This document shows positions 56,773-64,000 of a stretch of 64,000 nucleotides of DNA, piece by piece. Source of the DNA: Eucalyptus grandis (Eukaryota; Streptophyta; Magnoliopsida; Myrtales; Myrtaceae). The notes under the pieces are model-generated. The model was not told the DNA's origin and did not search any database. It saw nothing but the letters and a program-made list of their open reading frames with translations. The DNA is taken from positions 38,206,687-38,270,686 of the forward strand of contig NC_052621.1 of the NCBI RefSeq assembly GCF_016545825.1, given 5' to 3'. Numbering within the stretch: position 1 is the first letter of the stretch; each line of letters starts with the position of its first letter. A program made the translations under genes and the position numbers.

Positions 56773-57189
56773 GTTGCATCGACAAGTTACAACCACTTTG
56801 AATGACCAATTTGAATGAAACTGACCTTGATTGAACGGGAGTGTGAATCAAAGTGTATGGTGAACCTAGGAGAAGATACTAAAGAATCGAGGCCCTCATG
56901 TTACACATGAATGTCTCAATAACGAAAATGTGGCTTTACTCGAAATTTGTCTTCTTCGCTGGAAAGAAACGAAGACTGAAAACAAAAGAAGAAGATGTAA
57001 AGAAACAAAGGTAGGGTTTCTTGTTGTGTTTCAATTTGTGTTCCATCAATAGAAAATTTTGGTGCTCCAAGCGAGAGATGACAAAGAACGGAGAAGATGA
57101 AGAGAATGTGAAGAGTTTTTTTTTAGGTCAAAATAACGTTAAGAGTTTGGGGGGTTTTGTTTTTAGGGTTTGTTAATTTCTATCTATAT

Positions 57190-57375
57190 TTTTTGTAAAC
57201 AAAATTGCCCATATTCCGGCCACCGGAAATGTCACACGCTCGCCGGCCGGTGGGTTCAGGTCTATATTTGAGACTTGTTAGCCACTTTAGGTCCTTATTT
57301 GGAACAATGATAACTTCGGGTCCTTATTTAAAAAGTAGGCTCACTTTGGGTCTTTATTTGAGATTTTCCCTTTTT
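57190..57375. repeat. Probable MULE terminal region with subterminal repeats
   Basis: Four degenerate 'ggtc-ttattt' units end in 'gggtctttatttgagattttccc', the type of end seen in MULEs, with a GC-rich 'ccggccaccgg' patch inside. I could not find the matching inverted end near 53.1-53.5 kb. Confidence 0.4.
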
Positions 57376-58467
57376 TTAAGGAAAACCTGTCAACCCGTTT
57401 AATTGGTTTCCTTCAAAAATTAAAATTGGAAAATCTTACATTAAAATCCCATCAGATTCCTTCATAAGAAAAAAGAAAAATAACATAGAAAACACAAAAT
57501 TTTAAAATAAATGGAATACCAAAATATAGATACTCGCTAGCAGAATAATATAATCCCTAGCCAAAAAAATAAAAATAAATAGTCATTCGAAAGATCAATG
57601 TAAGTTTTTTTTCTTTAACATGGAAAAAAACACAATAAATATTGGCTTTGAGACTAATAATGAAATTATTGTGCTTTTGAATGGCTTCTCATTCTTTTTG
57701 CTAAAATCAAGTCGCTCCAAAAGGATTCTTGAGTGACTAGAATTAGGATCAGTGATATTGGTAATGTGTGATAACAATTTAAGAAAAAATGACCTAAATA
57801 TGTATAATGAATTAGTAAACAAAAAAATTATCTGTTCATTTGAATCTCATATACGAAGATGTGCGAGGACTTAACAAATTACAAAATCAATCTAAGGATG
57901 TCATGAGTCAAAAAATAAAGTTAAAATGGAATAATTCAATAACACATGACCACGTGACACCTAACCCTACGTCGATTCTTATAAATTAGAAGTTAATTTT
58001 TTAGCAAAGTAATTTTCTTCAAAACAAAACAATAATAAGTAGAATAATTATTTCTTCCTTAATTACATATTATATTTTGAGAATACCTATGGTAACCCAT
58101 CTGATCCAATTTCCAAGTGAGTGAAAATCATTTAAATTATCTTGAGTGCCCCCAAGGGATATGTGACCAGGTGTTTTTTTTTCTATTTTTTTATTTGTTC
58201 TGTTTTATATTTGTTGAAAAAGCAAGGTAAGACTCCACGGTAGCACCACACCGCTAGTTAACAGTGACTAGGCAATGACATCAGTATTTTTATATATTGT
58301 TTTAACGTAATAACTAATTAGAAAAAAAAAATATTACGGTGCTGTCGTCCTTTTCTTTCTTTGGCCTTTTTTTTTTGTCATACTTTCTTTAGCTTCCACT
58401 TTAGAAGTAATTAAAGGTGTGTGTATCTTACAAAATTATATTTAAATTCTTGCACAAGATTAACCAG
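57376..58467. other. Spacer, no gene recognised
   Basis: Strongly AT-rich with poly-A/poly-T runs. No coding frame or element end recognised. Confidence 0.5.
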
Positions 58468-60289
58468 TTGCCGTGAACTTGCAAAACAAATATACGGACA
58501 GAATTGCATCGTCATTAATTACAAAAAACAGTACCGTCTTCTTAGCAAAGTTCGTTTTTATGATGATCTAACAATTCTTGTATTTGAATCGGAAATGGAC
58601 TGATTTCATTCTAAAGGATGACACTTACGAGCTGCATCAATTGACTATCAACAAGAATGTATGGGACAATGATTTCTCCGGGAAGAAAATTCGTGTCACT
58701 TTTGTTGAATTCAAGATGGAATCTAAACCTGAGCGTCGACCCTTCATCTATCAAGGGATTTTGTTTTTGCAAAGCCCCTGGACAAGAGAGATACACAGTT
58801 TCATGTTAGTCCTTTTCAAGTACATTCAAGATTAAAATACGATGTCAGTATCGTGCTCTGTTTAAAAATGTCATATTTCATCTCCCCTCTGCTTGCTGAT
58901 TGTGCTTTTGCATCTGCTGTTTCTTCATTGATTTACTTTTGATGAAAGTTGAACGCGCATATGGTGGCTCCATTTGTTCGATCATCGGTGAAATTTTTCT
59001 GATCACCAAAGCATCGGTCACGTTTAGTAATTGACTGCTTAAAAATACAGCGGTCTTCACTTGGCATCACTTGATTATGATATGATTGCTAGGAATCTTG
59101 TTTCGGTGTGAAGTGCCGCGGCATCCATGAGGGCCTACAGATGTCTACGCTAGTATCTGCGCAGATGCATGCCCGCACTGACAAGCATAAGAATGTACAC
59201 GTGCAAAACCCGTCCTTGCGCATGCAAACACACACCCATGCCCCTATTAGAAATTGTTCTTTTCAGAATTTGACAAAAATCTGGTTACTTTATATGTCGA
59301 ATTGATTATGCAACATGCCAAATTCGAGGGAATGGAAAAGGAGTGCTTGTATTACTAGAGAAGAGGCATTTAGTTTGTATGGTTGCCATCTATAGGAAAC
59401 AGATGCAGACTCTTCCTTTGCTCTTTTTTGCTGAGCCTCGCAGCAATCTCACTTAATTACTTCCGTTTGATGCATAAAACCTTCAGTTGAGTTTGCTTGT
59501 ACTTCTTCCGAGTGTTAATCATCTTTATCGTAAATCAGGGACTTGAATAGCGAGCGAAGAAGAGGTCTGTCATCTTAGCAGAGTATGGAGATGATTTTCA
59601 CTCCCAGCATCATTCAAGCAGCAGATACAACATCAGCTTTTCTTTCAATAGAGTTTGCTTGAAGAGAGCTCATCAGGCAGTGGAAGCCGCCACCGGTCCT
59701 TCATTCCGCAACTTCATTTTCCCCGAATGTACATTCAGACGTGATTTGTTTGTCTTACCATCTCTCAGTTCTTCAATTAACGGGCTTGACTCGGAGCAAA
59801 GATCCCCAATCCGTCAGATTCTAACTCTCAAGGGTTCAGCACCATTTCTCGTGGAGGGTCCTCTTTGGACATACGGTTGAGCCCTATCAAGGGCCGGAGT
59901 AGTGGTTAGGGATGCTGTGTTGCAAGTATACCGGCACTCTGGAGACCCCAGAGGATTCTTGTGGCTGCACCTGTAAACAAAACGTGCGATGCTCTGTTGA
60001 GAAGCTTGAAGGGGGAAATCCCAGATTCCGAAATATTTCGAGCAAATGCTGCTTTCTGTGAGTTCCATGACGTGCCTGATGACATTCTCCCTTCGTATCT
60101 TTATAAAAAGAAAAGCGAGTGTTTCGTTTGTCCTCCCCTCCAGGAACTCCAAAGATTCAAGGTAATATTTTTGACTTTTGTCAGTAACTTCAGGCTACGT
60201 AATGGAGGCATCGACGCGGGACATTTAAGTCATATTTTCCGTGTCAATACATCGTCCGCTTCTGAGCCAGACGCAATGATTGTGCTAGC
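58468..60289 (+). pseudogene. SDE3/MOV10-like RNA helicase pseudogene fragment
   Basis: SDE3-type helicases act in RNA silencing. The 5' block (58468-about 58845) reads INYKKQYRLLSKVRFYDDLT, then after a one-base slip near 58600 DFILKDDTYELHQL and VESKPERRPFIY-type sequence. A second block (about 59630-60289) reads FSFNRVCLKRAHQAVEAAT, NGLDSEQRSPIRQILTLKGSAPFLVEGP, then, after a stop and slips, APVNKTCDALLRSLKGE, CPPLQELQRFKVI and SHIFRVNTSSASEP. Where GPPGTGKT is expected the sequence gives EGPLWTYG and a stop. The 3' half is cut off by the second Copia LTR at 60290. No N-terminal part is visible. Confidence 0.7.
58848..59629 (+). other. Intron of the SDE3-like pseudogene
   Basis: Non-coding gap between the two helicase blocks. 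Exact splice sites are unsettled: GTATCG at 58848 is a weak donor, and more than one AG is possible near 59617-59636. Confidence 0.45.
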
Positions 60290-60753
60290 TGATGGTTTTT
60301 AATGTTGGGCTTAAGGCCCGTCCGCCCATGTTGGGCCTAAAAGCCCGGCCCACAAGAGTAGGGCCCATGGACGAAGGGGCACGATTAATTGTTTTTTGGA
60401 GGGACATATATAAGGGAGGAGAGAGAGGGAGAACGTACCTTTTTGGCATTAACGTACGTACGTCTCCCTCTCTTTCCAACGCTCTCTCTCTCTCTCAAAT
60501 AGAAGAAACAGTAAGCATAAGGCAACTTTCTTCTCCCCTTCCAAGCGAATTGGTATCATCGGATCGAACATGGCCAATTTCTCTTCCTCACTTTAGCATT
60601 GGTGTTTAATCTATGGCTAACAAGGTAAGCTCGAATCCATAGTGTGCTTTAGGATCGGTGATACGTGATTTTCCCGGGCTTTGTCTTCCGCATTCAGTTT
60701 AGGGGTTCGATTTAGTGTCGAATCCGGTTTTTAGGAATCCGTTAATCCCGACA
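60290..60753 (+). repeat. Copia copy 2, 5' LTR
   Basis: 464 bp, TGATGG...GACA, with TATATAA at 60407-60413. It is clearly diverged from the copy 1 LTRs (extra sequence before the TATA box), so the two copies represent different subfamilies or ages. Confidence 0.95.
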
Positions 60754-60754
60754 T

Positions 60755-60766
60755 TGGTAATAGAGC
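60755..60766 (+). promoter_or_regulatory. Copia copy 2 primer-binding site
   Basis: TGGTAATAGAGC, one base after the LTR. It differs by one base from the initiator Met tRNA PBS. Confidence 0.8.
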
Positions 60767-61059
60767 CCTAGTTCATGTTTTCCTGACCCCTTTCATGTTT
60801 TTTGATCGAATTTTCGCGAAAATTTTCGGCCGACACGGATCGGGGCGCAAAATCCCGACACCTGAGCACTGTTCGTCCTTTTTTGACTTTTCGTAAGTCC
60901 AAATAAATTTCTAAAGGCATAGGGTGAAAGAGCTCGTCGAGAGACGAGTTCGACGACATGTCGTGTGTCACCGGGTGACGCCGGACACGCCCACACGCTC
61001 GGCCGAAGCCGCTGCGCGTGGGCGCGACGCGCCGGAAGCGCTGGCTCCGCCAGCGCGTG

Positions 61060-61470
61060 CGCCACACATGCCGGTTGGTGAACCGGCACGTGCGTGCCCG
61101 GCGATTGGCGAACCGGCGCGTGCTGACGTCACTGTGACATCACGCTAACCGCTGGGATGACGTCATTGCCGTCGACCGATGGCCGGCCGGTGAACGGCCG
61201 CGACCCAACCCGACGGTGACCTGACCCGACCCGCATGGAAGCCTGCGCATGCCGTGCACGTGCCGGCTGGCGTCTGCGTGACGTCAGCCCACGCACGCGC
61301 ACGGCACGTGCCAGCTGACGTTTGTGTGACGTCAACCCGCGCACTCGCGCGGCACGTGCCGGTCGGTTTGTCCGACTCGATCCGACCGAGGCGTCCGGTC
61401 CGACCGGCAAGCCCGACGACCGGCGACCGTTGACCTGCGTTGACCGACGACCGTTGACCGTTGACAAAAA
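61060..61470 (+). promoter_or_regulatory. Copia copy 2 leader: TGACGTCA palindromes, G-boxes, W-box cores
   Basis: Four perfect TGACGTCA sites (61124, 61158, 61279 and 61327). The last two lie 48 bp apart in a tandem unit that also holds GCACGTGCC. Then come four TTGAC cores at 61430-61466. These match bZIP (as-1/CRE), G-box and WRKY binding cores. Function is inferred from motifs only. Confidence 0.5.
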
Positions 61471-61638
61471 AAGAAAAGGGAATTTGTTTCTTTTTCAATT
61501 ATGTCTGTGTGGGTTAGAGGTAATCCATTTTTTATTCTGTATTTGTTGCATGAATCATGAAAAATTATGTATTTTCCATTTTGTTTATTGTGGATTATAA
61601 GTGATCTATTTTTTAGTTCTGCATTTGTTGTAGGAACT

Positions 61639-62133
61639 ATGATGTGTTATGCACGGATACCTGCAATCCCGAGAACGGACGAAGGAAAAACAAGACTTAA
61701 AAGGATGATGACAGAGTTAGCTGATTATCGGTGGCATGACGGTGATTTAGTATCACACGTGGTCAGGGTCAATCAGATGATACAAGAAATCATCTGGAAA
61801 AATTATCTTATGCCGGATTTTGAGAAGGTGCCGGCTTTGATGAACACTCTTCCACCTGAATGGCAAGCAGTGTTAGATCGGCTATGGGAGGTCAACGTGG
61901 TCCCGGGTTATAGGAGGCTAATGGTAGCTTTTGTTAGAGAGTACTATATGATTGAGTTAGCCAAAACTTCAACTCTTAGATTGAGCGCCACATGGCGCAG
62001 AGTGAATACGCCTTGGAGGCGACATGAGAGCTCTCCAAAAGCTTTTCCATGGTTGGCAAATGTGCCTTCAAATTTCTTAGATATTTTAACTGATAGATTA
62101 GAAGGGACTTTCCCTATTTATTTCTTAGATTAG
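61639..62133 (+). CDS. Extra 5' ORF of Copia copy 2 (Gag UBN2-core-like), intact
   Basis: ATG 61639 (MMCYARIPAIPRT) to TAG 62133, 164 codons, uninterrupted. Motif segment DGDLVSHVVRVNQMIQEI, then PALMNTLPPEWQAVLDRLW, as in the Copia Gag core. The C-terminal third (WRRHESSPKAFPWLANVP, LEGTFPIYFLD) is not familiar. A TTGTAG acceptor-like site precedes the start. Conservation of the frame against copy 1, where only one nonsense change occurs, argues for past coding use. Confidence 0.65.
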   Translation: MMCYARIPAIPRTDEGKTRLKRMMTELADYRWHDGDLVSHVVRVNQMIQEIIWKNYLMPDFEKVPALMNTLPPEWQAVLDRLWEVNVVPGYRRLMVAFVREYYMIELAKTSTLRLSATWRRVNTPWRRHESSPKAFPWLANVPSNFLDILTDRLEGTFPIYFLD

Positions 62134-62517
62134 TTTGAGATGTTTTTGAGTGTTGAATATCTCTTTCTATGTTGATATTTTGCTTTGTATATATTACTTA
62201 GTGTAATGGATAGTTGTATTATGTGAAAGCATTGTTATTCTATTGGATGTTAGATATTATTTGCTTTCTATTATTGTTGACTGCTGTGGGTAGTTCATAG
62301 AAGTTTTTGTAACTTCACAGAATTTATTTTGCATAAGACAATTATATTAATAATAGTTTTAAGTTAGGATTTTTGGAGGATGATTGGAAACATAGTGACA
62401 TTTTGATTCTGAAACCTTACTTGAAATTATTCATTGATATGATGGGTCTGTGCAAAGTGGATGCATAAATGATAGGCATTAATTATTCGTGCATATATGT
62501 ATGATGTGTTCATATCG
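62134..62517 (+). other. Non-coding gap between extra ORF and gag (Copia copy 2)
   Basis: AT-rich and near identical to 27624-28011. No frame of note. Confidence 0.7.
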
Positions 62518-63432
62518 ATGGTTTCAGCAACTAAGAACGTAATTGCTGATATGAACGGCAACAATTGTGAAATATTGAATATGAAGATTCAATATGTGCT
62601 GGAAAAACAAGAAGCATTAGAAGCTCTTGACCATGTTATGGAAGATCTTGAGGATGTTGTGCGCCACCTTGAGCTGGTAGAGGACTGCTTAACGGCATGT
62701 GAGCCGAAAATAGATATTTGCAATGCTGGTTCTAGCTCAGAAAGGGCTTTGAGCTCTAAGCGCAAGCGTATTGATTCGTTCAATATGTGGGAATGCAAAG
62801 GATCAAGTCCTTATTGCAAGAGATCAAGAGTTAACCAACATAAGAGAGGAAAACGTCCTCAAGTGAATAAAATGTCAAGGGTGAGGTGTTACAATTGTGA
62901 CAAGAAAGGTCACTATGCTCACGACTGTCGTGAGCCAAAGAAAGTAAACACCTCTTGTACATTTGAGAACTTTGCTTATATATCAAGTTCTGTATTATTG
63001 GCTGAATCCAATCCTTTGTGGACTGTAGATTCAGGAGTAACAGACCATGTAGTGAAGGATAGAGGATCCTTCGTGGAATTCCGACGAATACCAACTGGAA
63101 CTAAGTGGATCTATGTGGGAAACAACTCCAGAGCTGAAGTTAAAGGGATTGGCACCTGCCAATTGAACATGCGTGGTGGATGCAACTTGTTCCTACATGA
63201 TGTTCTATATGCTCCGGAGATTCGTCGAAATTTTGTGTCTGTTTTGGTGTTGGTTAAGCTTGGTTTTAGTGTGAACTTTTGTAATAGCGGTGTAGATTTG
63301 TATTTGGATACAAACTACTATGGTTGTGGTCATTTTCTAGATGGTTTTATTGTACTAAATGTTGACTGTAGTGATGTCAATATTTGTTATTCCCTTGTTT
63401 CACACCTTCTACTTCATATGATAATGATGTGA
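62518..63432 (+). pseudogene. Copia copy 2: truncated Gag, zinc knuckle, protease, GAG-pre-integrase
   Basis: An open frame from ATG 62518 (VSATKNVIADMNGNN) through the knuckle CYNCDKKGHYAHDC (about 62887), a protease motif DSGVTDHV (about 63030; family DSGATDH) and LHDVLYAPEIRRNFVSVLVL to TGA 63432. As in copy 1, ALDHVMED is joined directly to RHLELVED, so the central Gag core is absent. The stop at 63432 separates it from integrase by a small shift. Confidence 0.8.
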
Positions 63433-64000
63433 TTATGTGGCATGCTAGACTTGACCATATTGACCAACATCGTATGAATAGACTGGCCAAAGAGGGCTTA
63501 TTGGGCAACATTGAAAAAGTCGATTTGTCCATATATGAGCATTGCCTAGTAGGGAAAACGACAAGGAAACCATTTAGAAAAAGGTAAAAAAGCTGAATTT
63601 CCTCTGGATTTAATCCATTTTGACGTCTGTGGTTCAATGAATGTGAGAGGAAGTCATGGGGCTATTTATTTCATCACTTTTATAGATGATTATACTCGAT
63701 TCGGATATGTCTATTTGATTTCTCATAAATCTGAAGCATTAAGTTGTTTCAAAAGGTTTATGAACTTGGTAGAAAATCAAATTAGACAAGAAGATAAAAG
63801 CATTGTGATCCGATCGAGGTCGAGAATATTTATCTGATGAGTTCAGAAAATTATGTAATGAAAAAGGAATAGAAACACAGTTGTCTATTTCGTATACTCC
63901 TCAACAAAATGGTGTTGTGGAAAGAAGAAACATAACCTTACTGAAAATGGTTAGGTCCATGATGGCGTATGCTAACTTACATATCACTTTTTGGAGTGAT
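63433..64000 (+). pseudogene. Copia copy 2: integrase, partial
   Basis: WHARLDHIDQHRMNRLAKEGLLG and CEHCLVGKTTRKPF (zinc region), stop near 63586, then FITFIDDYTRFGYVYLISHKSEAL. A frame slip near 63785 precedes the second Asp region, and PQQNGVVERRN is in a third frame at about 63900. Runs off the window. Confidence 0.85.

Larger units (their letters stand above)
60290..64000 (+). mobile_element. Copia LTR retrotransposon, copy 2 (cut by window end)
   Basis: Same family as the element at 25.8 kb: 5' LTR 60290-60753, PBS 60755-60766, GC-rich leader, extra ORF, gap, gag-protease frame and the start of integrase. The 3' part lies outside the window. Gag and protease are better preserved than in copy 1, but the integrase is already frame-broken. 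Confidence 0.95.

Noticed and set aside
60768..61498. Arg/Thr-rich frames in the leader of Copia copy 2
   Set aside because: Same GC effect as in copy 1; not conserved in frame between copies.

Overview
This window looks like a repeat-rich stretch of a dicot nuclear genome. It has spliced plant genes, a TIR-type NLR (a class absent from grasses), plant LINE, Copia, Gypsy/chromovirus, MULE and SINE elements, and AT-rich spacers. The NLR wording and the Copia/Gypsy families remind me of Myrtaceae (eucalypt relatives), but that is an impression, not a test. I see no intact host gene. Every host-like locus carries visible lesions.

Layout. 1-5.4 kb: non-coding sequence with decayed repeat copies of the 5' end of a resistance gene. 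5.4-12.6 kb: a TIR-NB-ARC-LRR pseudogene on the plus strand (four exons, three single-base frameshifts). Its first intron holds a SINE and an inverted-repeat element, and its LRR exon holds a 63-bp tandem array. 13.5-24.8 kb: a tandem duplication of about 1.8 kb, the first arm split by a 7.35-kb minus-strand LINE with a 14-bp target duplication. 25.8-33.1 kb: a complete but decayed Copia element with 5-bp target duplication TAGAC. 33.3-50.2 kb: a RecQ-family helicase pseudogene on the minus strand, its exons in order, split by a 10.8-kb Gypsy/chromovirus (35.06-45.84 kb; 3.2-kb LTRs; target duplication TTCCT). 50.5-53.1 kb: a diverged lone LTR related to that Gypsy, minus strand. 53.6-57.4 kb: a MuDR-like MULE, minus strand. 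58.5-60.3 kb: a fragment of an SDE3/MOV10-like RNA helicase pseudogene, cut by a second Copia copy (60.29 kb to the window end).

The most unusual signals are inside the retroelements. (1) Both Copia copies carry a separate ORF upstream of gag that resembles the Gag UBN2 core, while that core is missing from the downstream gag-pol frame. (2) The Gypsy LTR contains an ORF of about 160 codons with exon/intron-like signals, broken differently in the two LTRs, so it was probably open when the element inserted. (3) The same LTR carries a tandem array of G-box (CACGTG) units, and the Copia leader carries clusters of W-box cores and TGACGTCA palindromes.
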